A DNA stretch of 64,000 nucleotides from Candidatus Poribacteria bacterium (GTDB lineage Bacteria; Poribacteria; WGA-4E; WGA-3G). Every line of letters begins with the position of its first letter. Position 1 is the stretch's first letter. The position numbers and the translations under genes are program-made. Below, one piece after another: positions 34,289 to 42,850 of the stretch. The notes beneath the pieces were generated by a model that saw only the letters and a program-made list of their open reading frames with translations, was not told the origin of the DNA and searched no databases. Where the stretch lies: NCBI GenBank assembly GCA_022827885.1, contig JAJEIP010000137.1:1-64000 (forward strand). The letters are read 5' to 3'.

Positions 34289-35323
34289 ATGACGATGTAT
34301 CGAACTGGGATCGTTGGCGGGAGGCGGGGTGTACACCATGCCCGACGTTATGAAGGCATCGAAAATATGAAGGTAATTGCCATCTGCGAAATCGACGAGG
34401 AACGGTTAAAAATAGCCGTGGAAGAACTGAACGTCCCGGGTTACACAGACTACGTCGAGATGTTGGAAAAGGAGAAACCCGATATTGTCCATGCCGTCAC
34501 AGAACCTACGGTGCCACGGCATATCTGGGTAGAACCTGCCGCCGAAGCCGGCGTTAAGGCGTTGGTGATAGAAAAGCCGCTCGCGCTGAGACCCAGCGAA
34601 GCAGAGGCACTCGCTGCCGCGTATGAGAAGACAGGTTTGAAGATTATCGTCAATCACCAACGGCGGTATCTCCCCTTCGCTGAAAAACTGTTGGAGTTTT
34701 TTGCTGACGATAGTCTCGGCGACATACACTTCATCCGCGCCTGCACCGAGGGCGACATTACCGATATGGATACACACTTGATGGACGTCGTGTTATTTGC
34801 TCTGAAGGACATCCCAATTACGCATGTGTGGGGTGCCGTTCAGGGTGCAGAAACCTATCACATTCCGCATCGGCAATGCCCCGAAGATTTGATGGCGATT
34901 TATACGTTCGAGAACGGTGCCCGCGTCTTTTTTGAGTCCGCACGGACAGCCTTTGGAACCATTGATTTTCCCGGCAGTAATCCGCGGTGCAACCTCGATT
35001 TTTGGGGGACGAAAGGCAGAATGTGGTGGCGAGAAAACGGTTCATGGGGCTATCAGTTTGACGGTATGACGGAGCACTTTGTTGAGCAAACCCACTTCGG
35101 CGAAGATGACAAATTCGGGCAACGCGACTTTACCCAAGCGGTTGCTACATGGCTGGATGACGAAAATCAACCGCATCGGAACAGATTGGAATATGCCATG
35201 CTCGGTTTTGATTTGATTATGGCGGCGTATCGCTCCGCGCTCATCGGTGAGCGGATTGCGTGGCCCCCGAAACTCTCCGATGAAGAGTGGGTAGAACTGA
35301 AAAATAGGGTGACTGGTGCGTAA
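34289..35323 (+). CDS. Gfo/Idh/MocA-family oxidoreductase
   Basis: 344 residues; GAGGAGG 7 nt upstream. Rossmann start TGIVGGRRGVHHARRYEGI (G-x-x-G-x-x-x-H), VIAICEIDEERL, then the EKPLALRPSEAEAL motif (E-K-P with the substrate-linked Lys) and a C-terminal beta-sheet domain (VFFESARTAFGTIDFPG). NAD(P)-dependent oxidation of a sugar, inositol or sugar acid is the usual activity. Driven by the promoter at 34208. Next downstream is a PhyH pair in the same direction. Confidence 0.88.
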   Translation: MTMYRTGIVGGRRGVHHARRYEGIENMKVIAICEIDEERLKIAVEELNVPGYTDYVEMLEKEKPDIVHAVTEPTVPRHIWVEPAAEAGVKALVIEKPLALRPSEAEALAAAYEKTGLKIIVNHQRRYLPFAEKLLEFFADDSLGDIHFIRACTEGDITDMDTHLMDVVLFALKDIPITHVWGAVQGAETYHIPHRQCPEDLMAIYTFENGARVFFESARTAFGTIDFPGSNPRCNLDFWGTKGRMWWRENGSWGYQFDGMTEHFVEQTHFGEDDKFGQRDFTQAVATWLDDENQPHRNRLEYAMLGFDLIMAAYRSALIGERIAWPPKLSDEEWVELKNRVTGA

Positions 35324-35336
35324 AATTGGGTCCGCA

Positions 35337-35424
35337 GCCTGCAACAACGGCGCAGGCGGTTCTACGGAGAAGAACGTGAAACTATCAATTCACCTCACCG
35401 AACCGCAAGGAAAATTTAAAAGAT
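35337..35424 (+). repeat. composite leader repeat
   Basis: GCCTGCAACAACGGCGCAGG (35337-35356) followed about 45 nt later by AACCGCAAGGAAAATTTAAA (35401-35420) right before the ATG at 35425, which it serves as Shine-Dalgarno. Confidence 0.7.
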
Positions 35425-36237
35425 ATGCTTGAGCAAACTCAGGTTGACACATTTCGTGAAAAAGGCTTTCTCCTCGGAAACCGCGTTTTAAGTGATGAAC
35501 AGGTTGACGAATTGCGTGAAGAATTGGCGCGTGTTATTGATGATTATGAAAGGGACGATATCGCGCAGCCCGTGCGCATCGCCAATCTCGGTGGCAAGGA
35601 AGAGAGTCCCGTCTGGCAGATCGTTAATATTTGGGAAGCGAGTTCTGCCTATCACCGACTCGTTCACAATCCCGTGATTGTGGAAGAGATTGGGCAGCTC
35701 ATGTCGGCGACAGAGTTGCGCGTCTGGCACGACCAAATCCAATACAAACCGCCGAAAGTCGGGGGTGTGAATCGTTGGCATCAAGATTCACCGTTGTGGG
35801 GTATTCTCACCCCGAAAACGAGCCAAGTCAGTGCTTGGGTTGCGTTGGACGATGTCGATGAAAGCAACGGGTGTATGCGAATGGTCCGAGGCTCCTATCA
35901 TTGGGGGAGCCAGATGCCATTCCTGCGCGAGGTCCCAGACATCGATTCAATGCCGGATCAATTTGAAGGTAGCACATTGGAAGTGGAGCTGTGTCCTGTG
36001 CCGAAGGGACATGTCCACTATCATCACGCCTTAACGTGGCACGGATCGCATGACAACACCAGTAATGACCCCCGGCGTGCGATTGCGGTGCATTACATGA
36101 CGAGTGAAACCCGTTACGATCAGGATGGCACTCACATCATGAAACGTTTTGTTACCGTCAAGGGTGGCGATAAATTGGCAGGTCACCATTTTCCGCTTGT
36201 AATGGATGGTGGGAAGCCAACGAAAGCCAACATATAA
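35425..36237 (+). CDS. PhyH-family dioxygenase, tandem copy 1
   Basis: 270 residues. FREKGFLLGNRVLSDEQVDELREEL is the PhyH opening. The iron site is complete: NRWHQDSPLW (His-x-Asp), LTWHGSHDN (distal His), and Arg in PRRAIAVHY. It is about 80% identical to the next gene 26 nt downstream. Substrate unknown. Cytoplasmic. Presumably one operon with its copy. Confidence 0.88.
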   Translation: MLEQTQVDTFREKGFLLGNRVLSDEQVDELREELARVIDDYERDDIAQPVRIANLGGKEESPVWQIVNIWEASSAYHRLVHNPVIVEEIGQLMSATELRVWHDQIQYKPPKVGGVNRWHQDSPLWGILTPKTSQVSAWVALDDVDESNGCMRMVRGSYHWGSQMPFLREVPDIDSMPDQFEGSTLEVELCPVPKGHVHYHHALTWHGSHDNTSNDPRRAIAVHYMTSETRYDQDGTHIMKRFVTVKGGDKLAGHHFPLVMDGGKPTKANI

Positions 36238-36263
36238 ATCTTTTCTATCTATAGGAGACAGGT

Positions 36264-37076
36264 ATGCTCAACCAGACCCAGGTTGACACATTTCTTGAGA
36301 AAGGTTTTCTCCTCGGAAGCCGTGCTTTAAGTGATGAACAGGTTGAGGAGTTGCGTGAGGAATTAGCACGCGTGATTGATGATTATGAAAAGGACGACGT
36401 GACGCAACCCGTGCACATCGTTAACCTTGGCGGCAGAGAGGAGAGTCCCGTCTGGCAAGTCGTTAATATTTGGGAAGCGAGTCCTGCCTACCATCGACTC
36501 GTTCACAATCCAGTGATTGTGGAAGAGATTGGACAACTCACCGCAGCGACCGAATTGCGTGTCTGGCACGATCAGATCCAATACAAACCGCCGCAGGTCG
36601 GTGGGGTCAACATGTGGCATCAGGATTCACCGTATTGGCCGATTCTTATGCCGAAAACGAGTCAGGTAACCGCTTGGGTTGCATTGGACGACGTTGATGA
36701 GAGCAATGGGTGTATGCGCATGGTCCCCGGCTCCTATCATTGGGGCGATCAGATTCCGTTTCTCCATTCCATCAAAGACATCGATTCGATGCCGGATCGC
36801 TTTGAGGCGCGTGAATTAGCGGTGGAACTTTGCCCAGTACCGAAGGGGTATGTCCATTACCATCACTCCTTAACGTGGCACGGGTCGCATGACAACGCCA
36901 GCGATAGTCCTCGACGTGCGATTGCGGTGCATTATATGACAGGCGAAACGGTATATGATGCCAGCGGAACCCATGTTATGAAACCTTTTGTCACCGTCAA
37001 TGATGGCGATAAATTGGAAGGTGATAGTTTTCCACTCGTGATGGATGCTGGGAAACCAACGAGTCCCAGTGTGTAA
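36264..37076 (+). CDS. PhyH-family dioxygenase, tandem copy 2
   Basis: 270 residues with its own ATAGGAGACAGGT Shine-Dalgarno, unlike copy 1, which uses a leader repeat. Same iron site (NMWHQDSPYW, LTWHGSHDN) and the same overall length. Differences cluster in the substrate-facing loop (for example IPFLHSIKDIDSMPD), so substrate range may have diverged. Confidence 0.88.
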   Translation: MLNQTQVDTFLEKGFLLGSRALSDEQVEELREELARVIDDYEKDDVTQPVHIVNLGGREESPVWQVVNIWEASPAYHRLVHNPVIVEEIGQLTAATELRVWHDQIQYKPPQVGGVNMWHQDSPYWPILMPKTSQVTAWVALDDVDESNGCMRMVPGSYHWGDQIPFLHSIKDIDSMPDRFEARELAVELCPVPKGYVHYHHSLTWHGSHDNASDSPRRAIAVHYMTGETVYDASGTHVMKPFVTVNDGDKLEGDSFPLVMDAGKPTSPSV

Positions 37077-37112
37077 GTCTTTTTTTTACATGAAAAAAAC
37101 CAAAAACAGAGT

Positions 37113-37258
37113 CCGTAATGAAATTATGCCTTAAATGGCATAATTTGTCTTTGCTTTACATTTGAAGGGGTTTTTTGCTTGGGCATTTCCCCTAAATATA
37201 CGGAGAGGCACTTGAAAATACCAACCTGCCTCACCGAACCGCAAGGAAAGTTAAAAAT
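37113..37258 (+). repeat. family E hairpin, family D word and leader repeat in series
   Basis: Family E (37113-37163; stem AAATTATGCC/GGCATAATTT at 37121-37146) matches 15003-15053. Family D lies at 37171-37192, and AACCGCAAGGAAAGTTAAAA (37237-37256) precedes the ATG at 37259. Three repeat types fill the whole gap. Confidence 0.7.
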
Positions 37259-38893
37259 ATGAAAGTTGTTGATGCAGTTGCAAAAGTCCTTAAAGCAGAA
37301 GGGGTAGAGTACCTCTTCGCCTATCCCGTTAACCCGATCATCGAAGCGGCGGCGAAATTAGACATCCGTCCGATTATCGTGAGACAGGAACGGATTGGAC
37401 TTCACATGGCAGACGCGATGAGCCGCATAACCTCCGGTGAGAAGATTGGCGTGTTCTGTATGCAGAGCGGTCCGGGTTCCGAAAACGCCTTCGGGGGTGT
37501 CGCCCAAGCCTATGGCGATTCCGCACCGATTGTTGTTCTACCGGGGGGGTATTCTCGAAGCGTAACCCAAATCCAACCGAATTTCAATTCTGCCCTGAAC
37601 TATCGACATGTAACGAAGTCGTGTGAACAGGTCACGATGCCTGAAGCCGTTCCGGAAGCGATGCGGCGTGCTTTTACGCAAGTCCGAAACGGCAGACCGC
37701 GCCCCGCACTCGTTGAATTTCCATCGGATCTGTTTGGTGAGGAGATTTCCGATTCCTTTGATCCAACACCCGTGCCTACTGTGCGCTACGGTCCTGACAG
37801 TGCTGCGATTGAAGCCGCTGCAGAGGCACTGCTTGATGCCGAGTGTCCTGTTATCTATGCAGGACAGGGTGTGCATTACGCCCAGGCTTGGGATTCTTTA
37901 AAAGAATTGGCGGAGCTCCTCGGCGCACCCGTAACGACGAGTTTAGGGGGCAAAAGCGCGTTTCCTGAAGACCATCCATTAGCATTGGGTTCCGGCGGAC
38001 GAGCGATTCCGAAACCCGTGCATCACTTCCTCCAAAAAACGGATCTGATTTTGGGGATCGGGTGCAGTTTCACGCGAACCGGCTTCGGGGTCAGAATTCC
38101 CGATGGAAAACGGGTTATTCACGCGACATTGGATCCAGCGGACATTAATAAAGATGTTCCCGTTGAAACGGCGCTTGTCGGCGATGCAGGTTTGATTTTA
38201 GAGGGTTTGGTAGCAGCGGTCCGTGATCGTTCTAACGGGGCATCCGAAGAGCATACGGCTGCTGTCACTGGCGAAATTAGTGCGGTTAAAGCGGAATGGC
38301 TTGACCAGTGGAAGGCGAAACTCACCTCGGATGAGGTGCCGATGACGCCGTATCGCGTCATTTCGGATCTGCTGCATACTGTTGATGTTGAGAACACGAT
38401 TATTACGCACGATGCGGGAAGTCCACGCGACCAAATGTCGCCCTTCTGGCAGTCTGTCGCACCGCTTACTTATATCGGTTGGGGCAAGACGACGCAGCTC
38501 GGTTACGGTCTCGGACTCGCTATGGGTGCGAAACTCGCCCGACCGGAGGCGCTCTGTGTGAATGTCTGGGGTGATGCCGCTATCGGGTTCACTGGTATGG
38601 ATTTCGAGACGGCTGTTCGGGAAAGAATCCCAATTCTCTCCGTGCTTTTCAACAATTTCTCTATGGCGATTGAGATCCCGATTATGCCCGTGTCTACCGA
38701 AAAATTCCGTAGCACGGACATCTCTGGTCACTACGCAGACATGGCGAAGGCGTTCGGTGGCTACGGTGAACGTGTCGAAACGCCTGACCAGATTATTCCG
38801 GCTATTCAGCGTGGCATCCAAAAAACGCAAGAAGGCGTTCCTGCCCTCCTTGAGTTTATTACAGCGAAAGAAATTCAGATTTCTTCTTTCTAA
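37259..38893 (+). CDS. thiamine-diphosphate-dependent enzyme (acetolactate synthase-like)
   Basis: 544 residues, normal for the family. N-terminal Pyr domain KVLKAEGVEYLFAYPVNPIIEAAA with the activating Glu in IVRQERIGLHMADA; central domain with PVIYAGQGVHY; C-terminal PP domain with the ThDP motif NVWGDAAIGFTGMDFE...LFNN (G-D-x-A ... N-N). Such enzymes decarboxylate or ligate 2-keto acids (acetolactate synthase, glyoxylate carboligase, sulfopyruvate-type). The product here cannot be told; with the dehydratase and oxidoreductases nearby, a 2-keto acid from sugar-acid breakdown is a plausible substrate. Confidence 0.85.
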   Translation: MKVVDAVAKVLKAEGVEYLFAYPVNPIIEAAAKLDIRPIIVRQERIGLHMADAMSRITSGEKIGVFCMQSGPGSENAFGGVAQAYGDSAPIVVLPGGYSRSVTQIQPNFNSALNYRHVTKSCEQVTMPEAVPEAMRRAFTQVRNGRPRPALVEFPSDLFGEEISDSFDPTPVPTVRYGPDSAAIEAAAEALLDAECPVIYAGQGVHYAQAWDSLKELAELLGAPVTTSLGGKSAFPEDHPLALGSGGRAIPKPVHHFLQKTDLILGIGCSFTRTGFGVRIPDGKRVIHATLDPADINKDVPVETALVGDAGLILEGLVAAVRDRSNGASEEHTAAVTGEISAVKAEWLDQWKAKLTSDEVPMTPYRVISDLLHTVDVENTIITHDAGSPRDQMSPFWQSVAPLTYIGWGKTTQLGYGLGLAMGAKLARPEALCVNVWGDAAIGFTGMDFETAVRERIPILSVLFNNFSMAIEIPIMPVSTEKFRSTDISGHYADMAKAFGGYGERVETPDQIIPAIQRGIQKTQEGVPALLEFITAKEIQISSF

Positions 38894-39000
38894 ATGACGA
38901 TCGATGGGAATAGAAATCGGCTGTCGGTTATCGGTGGACTCACCAATGGCTTCTTGCTAACTGCCGACGGTTGACAGCCACAAAAAAGGAGTTCCCTCTC

Positions 39001-39771
39001 ATGAAACCGATTATCACAGTTTTTTGCTGCATCGCCTTATGTTTTAGTGTTGATGCGTGGGCGATAAACGATGACAAGGCGCTCATGTTGTACTTCACTT
39101 TCGACGAAGATGAGGGTGGCAAGGTGACGGATATAAGTGGCAATAACATCGAAGGCACTTTTGAAGGGTCAGTCTGGTCGAAAGATGGTAAGATTGGCGG
39201 TGCTGTTCACCTTGAAGATTCCGAACAGTTTGTGGAGGTTGACGCGGTCCCTGAACTCGACATCACCGATGAACTCACGATTCAAGCATGGTTTTTCCCT
39301 GAAGAATCTCAAGGCGACTCTAACCTGATGGGACGCAGGAGCGGGGCGAACGTCGGCGGCTATTGCCTCCAGTGGAGCGCGCAGTTTACGGGTTCCCCAC
39401 AAATTGAGACGTGGATTAACATCGGTGGATGGCAAGGTTCACGGAATAAACAGACCATTAAGCCCGATTTGGAGGAATGGCATCATGTTTCTTCTACCTT
39501 TGATGGCGATATGATTCGCCAATACATTGACGGCAAATTGGATGTCGAATTCGCGCCACCGAAGGGTGAAATTAACAGCATTGAAGTCGTCTTCCGTATC
39601 GGTAAGGCACAAACCGGGTTGCCCGGTATGGTTGGCAGGGTTGATGAGGTTGCCATCTATAACCGCGCCCTTACTGTTGATGAGATTAACCAGGATATGG
39701 AAAACGGGGTTTACTTTGCTGTGTCGCCCCAAGATAAACTTGCCACAACATGGGGCAAGTTAAAAATGTAA
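39001..39771 (+). CDS. secreted LamG-domain protein with WG tail
   Basis: 256 residues from ATG 39001 (AAAAAGGAG upstream). Signal peptide ITVFCCIALCFSVDAWA, then one LamG jelly roll: LYFTFDEDEGGKVTDISGNNIEG, VHLEDSEQFVEV, EWHHVSSTFDG, RVDEVAIYNRAL. Ends DKLATTWGKLKM, one of the clearest copies of the shared tail. Likely exported and surface-associated. The next gene is another LamG protein. Confidence 0.88.
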   Translation: MKPIITVFCCIALCFSVDAWAINDDKALMLYFTFDEDEGGKVTDISGNNIEGTFEGSVWSKDGKIGGAVHLEDSEQFVEVDAVPELDITDELTIQAWFFPEESQGDSNLMGRRSGANVGGYCLQWSAQFTGSPQIETWINIGGWQGSRNKQTIKPDLEEWHHVSSTFDGDMIRQYIDGKLDVEFAPPKGEINSIEVVFRIGKAQTGLPGMVGRVDEVAIYNRALTVDEINQDMENGVYFAVSPQDKLATTWGKLKM

Positions 39772-39838
39772 CTGAATCAATATTCTCTGTCATAGCGGCA
39801 GTGCCATAATGCCTGCCTGTTGCCAAGTTCTACGAAAG

Positions 39839-39866
39839 GGGCGGGTTTTTTGACCCGCCCTTTTGT
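39839..39866 (+). terminator. intrinsic terminator
   Basis: Stem GGGCGGGT/ACCCGCCC, followed by TTTTGTT. Confidence 0.8.
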
Positions 39867-39890
39867 TCATTCTAAAAGGAGGAACCACCG

Positions 39891-40679
39891 ATGAGAACCC
39901 AGATTCTGATGATGCTATGCGTTTTTTTAAGTCTATCTCTCTGCTTTGCGGGTTATGCTGCGGGTGGAAAAGGTAATGTGAAGCAACTCGGCGAGAAGTT
40001 GTATGTCTGGCATTTCGACGAAGGTGCAGGAAAACAGGCGAAGGATGAAACTGCCGGCTTGGTCGGTGAATTCACCGGGAATATAAAGTGGACTGAGGGC
40101 ATTTCCGGAAATGCTGTGCAAATGGCGGGCAAGGTCGGTAAAGCCGATTTCATAGAGGTCGCACATTCCGATGAGATTGATATAGATGAAGCGATCACGA
40201 TGATGGCGTGGGTTTATCCTGATGACCTCCCGGCGGGTGATCAGGCGAACAAATTTACCATCTTCTACAAGAACACCTATTATTTGCAAATTGAACCTGG
40301 AGAGGGGAAGCTCGCTTACTATTTCTACGAGACCAGTAGTCCCGGTTACCATATTTCTGATGGCAAGGTGAAAGCGGAAGAGTGGAGCCATGTTGCCATT
40401 GTCTGGGATGGGAAGGAGGCCCGTTTCTATATCAATGGAGAATCTGATGGAACCGCTATCGCACAAAAGGGACCGGGTCTGAGCCGGGCAGATAAACCCT
40501 TACGGTTCGGCGGCGAGAATAACGGGTGTTGTCCCCGTTTCTTTCAAGGACGTATCGATGAGCTGATGTTAGCCAATTATGCCCTTTCTGAGGCGGACCT
40601 CCAGAAAATCGTCAAGGATACACTTGATGTTTCTGCCCGCGGTAAATTGGCGACGATGTGGGGTAATTTGAAGAAGTAG
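39891..40679 (+). CDS. secreted LamG-domain protein with WG tail
   Basis: 262 residues; AAAAGGAGG lies 10 nt before ATG. Signal peptide CVFLSLSLCFAGYAAG. LamG features: YVWHFDEGAGKQAKDET, AITMMAWVYPDD, EEWSHVAIVWDG, GRIDELMLANYAL. Ends GKLATMWGNLKK. Related to the gene before it but with its own terminators on both sides, so probably a separate transcript. Confidence 0.88.
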   Translation: MRTQILMMLCVFLSLSLCFAGYAAGGKGNVKQLGEKLYVWHFDEGAGKQAKDETAGLVGEFTGNIKWTEGISGNAVQMAGKVGKADFIEVAHSDEIDIDEAITMMAWVYPDDLPAGDQANKFTIFYKNTYYLQIEPGEGKLAYYFYETSSPGYHISDGKVKAEEWSHVAIVWDGKEARFYINGESDGTAIAQKGPGLSRADKPLRFGGENNGCCPRFFQGRIDELMLANYALSEADLQKIVKDTLDVSARGKLATMWGNLKK

Positions 40680-40702
40680 TGCTGCTGCCTATTTTAACCG
40701 AG

Positions 40703-40732
40703 ATGGGTGAGATTCATTCTCACCCATTTTTC
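40703..40732 (+). terminator. intrinsic terminator
   Basis: 10-bp stem ATGGGTGAGA/TCTCACCCAT with loop TTCAT, then TTTTTC. Confidence 0.8.
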
Positions 40733-40733
40733 G

Positions 40734-40762
40734 TTGCAAATGGGTGGGAATAGACGTATAAT
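40734..40762 (+). promoter_or_regulatory. promoter of the ATPase/nuclease pair
   Basis: TTGCAA (40734-40739), 17-nt spacer, TATAAT (40757-40762). A family B repeat lies between it and the start at 40891. Confidence 0.5.
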
Positions 40763-40769
40763 TGATTTA

Positions 40770-40813
40770 GGACTTACGCACTCCCCCGGTAGGTGCGGTT
40801 TCTAACCGCACCG
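40770..40813 (+). repeat. dispersed hairpin repeat family B (copy 2)
   Basis: 44 bp matching 19229-19272; hairpin GGTGCGGTT/AACCGCACC with loop TCT. Flanking words AGGACTTACG (40769) and CGTAAGTTCT (40850-40859) are near-inverse and could be the ends of a 90-bp element. Confidence 0.75.
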
Positions 40814-40890
40814 AATTCTGTGAAAATAGGTGAAATTTTGTCATTTTACGTAAGTTCTATGATTTAAAATCCCTCACTGGCAGGAAAACA

Positions 40891-42345
40891 ATGCAAAAGA
40901 CCAAAAATGGACAGCAGCATCCAGATATCCGCATTGCAGTGGAGAATTTTGGACCGATAGAGAAGGCAGAGATAGATCTGCGTCCGCTGACTGTTTTTGT
41001 CGGCGAGAGTAACACCGGCAAGACATATCTTGCCGCGCTCATTTATGCATTACAGCGTGCTTTTGAAGGGATCCCACGAGTTCCATGGTTGTACTACGAT
41101 ACTGCCCGATTTAATCCTATCTATTATTCCCAACCCGCTGATCTCTCAACTCAGACCTTATTGGAAGAAACACAAAAGGCCCTTAAAAAGTTAGCAGTGA
41201 CTGATCAGCCATTCAAGTTTTCAGATTTACCTATGTGGGTCCGTGCCCGCTTGCAAGCTGGCGACGCGCATTCGGAAGTGCTTGAAAATGAACTCAAGCG
41301 ATGCTTCGATTTTGAATCTGTTTCGGAATTGGCAAGATTCACCAAAAGTCAAGGTGAGGCAATGAAGGTTTCTTTTGAGGTCCGTGAGGAAAAGCAAACC
41401 CTCTGGTCCTTTGATTTCTGTGACGCTGAATCCGGCACTAATATAGACAAATTTATTGACGAAGATATAGTTTTGGGTTCCGAGGATAGGGACATATTCC
41501 AAAGGGCACTTAACGTTAAAGATCAGGGTATTCCGTTGCGCTTTTCTATGCAGGTATTAGCGCAACCCTATTACTTGCCTGCTGCTCGAAGTGGTATCAT
41601 GGAAACGCGTGGGGTAATTACCAGTTCACTTGTGGATCTTGCCACTCCTGGCGGATTGGAACGCTTCCCTGAAAGTGCTACGTTATCGGGAATGATAGGA
41701 GATTTTTTAAAACAAATCGTAAATTACGACGAACGTCGCGTACCTTCAAATGAAATGCGTGAAATTGCCAAAGTTCTGGAAGATGAAGTATTACGTGGAG
41801 AGATAGAGGTTAGGCGAAACGCTGCTGGATCTTTGGAATTTCGCTATCGCCCAGAAAAATCGGAACAGGCGCTGCGTATGAGCCGATCTTCGTCAATGGT
41901 ATCGGAGCTCGCGCCGCTCGTCTTGTTCCTGCGCGGTGTTGTTCAACCAGGGGATACCCTCATTATTGAGGAACCTGAAGCCCATCTACATCCTGCAGCA
42001 CAAACCAAGGTTGCCCTAACCCTTGCCCGCTTAGTACGCGCCGGCGTTCGCGTGATTATTACGACGCATAGCGACTGGTTCCTTGAGCAAATTGGTAACT
42101 TGATTCGCGAAGGTGAAGTGATGAAACTGGGAAAAAATAAAACGGAACCGGCGACTTGGTTGACGAAGGAAGAAGTTGGTGCGTGGTGGTTTCGCACGGA
42201 AAAACCGGTGGCGGAAATACCATTTGATTACATTGAAGGCATAGAGCCGAAAGACTACTACGACGTTGCTGAGGAACTCCATAATAATGCTGTTGAATTC
42301 CAACAACATCTCCTGAATGAGGAAGAATTCGGTGATGATGAGTGA
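40891..42345 (+). CDS. SMC/OLD-like AAA ATPase of a two-gene module
   Basis: 484 residues. Walker A at GESNTGKTYLAAL, Walker B at DTLIIEEPEAHLHPAAQTKV, and a H-loop in VIITTHSDWFLEQI, the arrangement of AAA_15/AAA_21 ABC-type ATPases. The insertion between the Walker motifs (residues about 60-330) is long and without recognised domain. Unlike OLD nucleases, no TOPRIM domain follows; the C-terminus is short and acidic. The next gene begins inside its last codons, so the two act together. By analogy with PARIS- or Septu-type systems, the ATPase may sense a phage signal and control the partner nuclease. That role is inferred. Confidence 0.8.
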   Translation: MQKTKNGQQHPDIRIAVENFGPIEKAEIDLRPLTVFVGESNTGKTYLAALIYALQRAFEGIPRVPWLYYDTARFNPIYYSQPADLSTQTLLEETQKALKKLAVTDQPFKFSDLPMWVRARLQAGDAHSEVLENELKRCFDFESVSELARFTKSQGEAMKVSFEVREEKQTLWSFDFCDAESGTNIDKFIDEDIVLGSEDRDIFQRALNVKDQGIPLRFSMQVLAQPYYLPAARSGIMETRGVITSSLVDLATPGGLERFPESATLSGMIGDFLKQIVNYDERRVPSNEMREIAKVLEDEVLRGEIEVRRNAAGSLEFRYRPEKSEQALRMSRSSSMVSELAPLVLFLRGVVQPGDTLIIEEPEAHLHPAAQTKVALTLARLVRAGVRVIITTHSDWFLEQIGNLIREGEVMKLGKNKTEPATWLTKEEVGAWWFRTEKPVAEIPFDYIEGIEPKDYYDVAEELHNNAVEFQQHLLNEEEFGDDE

Positions 42346-42829
42346 AGTTCTCAGTAGGATCCGGGAACGGGTTGGTGAGGAAAACCTTATTAACTCGTGT
42401 AGTGGCCGTGGGTGCCGTGTGGACATGACTGGTGTTCCCCGCGAGCGGATTGTGGTAGACGTAGACCTAGCATTCCCCGCAAATAGGGTGCCAGGCAAAC
42501 GGTGTGACCGAATTCTGATTTACGAAGATACCTCCAAAAACAGGTTAGTTCTGGTTTTAATTGAACTAAAGAGCGGGACCTTTAAAGCAACAGATGTATC
42601 TGAACAATTGCAAGAAAGCGTAGGGTTGCTTTCTGGCTTAATACCGCAGGTTTTTGAAATGACCTGTGTTCCTGTTCTTTTTCATGGTAAGGGAATTTCC
42701 AAACTTCAACTTAGAGACATCAATAGAACCCCAGTCCGTTTTCGGAATCAAAGATTTCCTATTCGGCTAAGAAGATGTGGTGCGCCAAGGAACTTAGCAA
42801 GTGTGTTGTCTCAATCTGATAACCTCTGA
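42335..42829 (+). CDS. PD-(D/E)XK-like partner of the AAA ATPase
   Basis: 164 residues. The start at 42335 (or 42338) overlaps the end of the ATPase gene. The core reads KRCDRILIYED (Asp58), then LVLVLIELKSG (Glu77-x-Lys79) and a following helix with Gln (SEQLQESVGLL), the pattern of the restriction-endonuclease-like fold. N-terminal Cys residues (SCSGRGCRVD) are notable. The fold assignment rests on this motif only. It could be the toxic effector of the module. Confidence 0.6.
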   Translation: MMSEVLSRIRERVGEENLINSCSGRGCRVDMTGVPRERIVVDVDLAFPANRVPGKRCDRILIYEDTSKNRLVLVLIELKSGTFKATDVSEQLQESVGLLSGLIPQVFEMTCVPVLFHGKGISKLQLRDINRTPVRFRNQRFPIRLRRCGAPRNLASVLSQSDNL

Positions 42830-42850
42830 AGATGACCGGCAGTGTTTCCG

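Noticed and set aside
38198-38830. 210-codon frame opposite the ThDP enzyme gene
   Set aside because: Antisense shadow of a clear full-length enzyme; no domain and no Shine-Dalgarno.
39933-40466. 177-codon frame opposite a LamG gene
   Set aside because: Antisense to a secreted LamG protein whose signal peptide, domain and tail are all clear.
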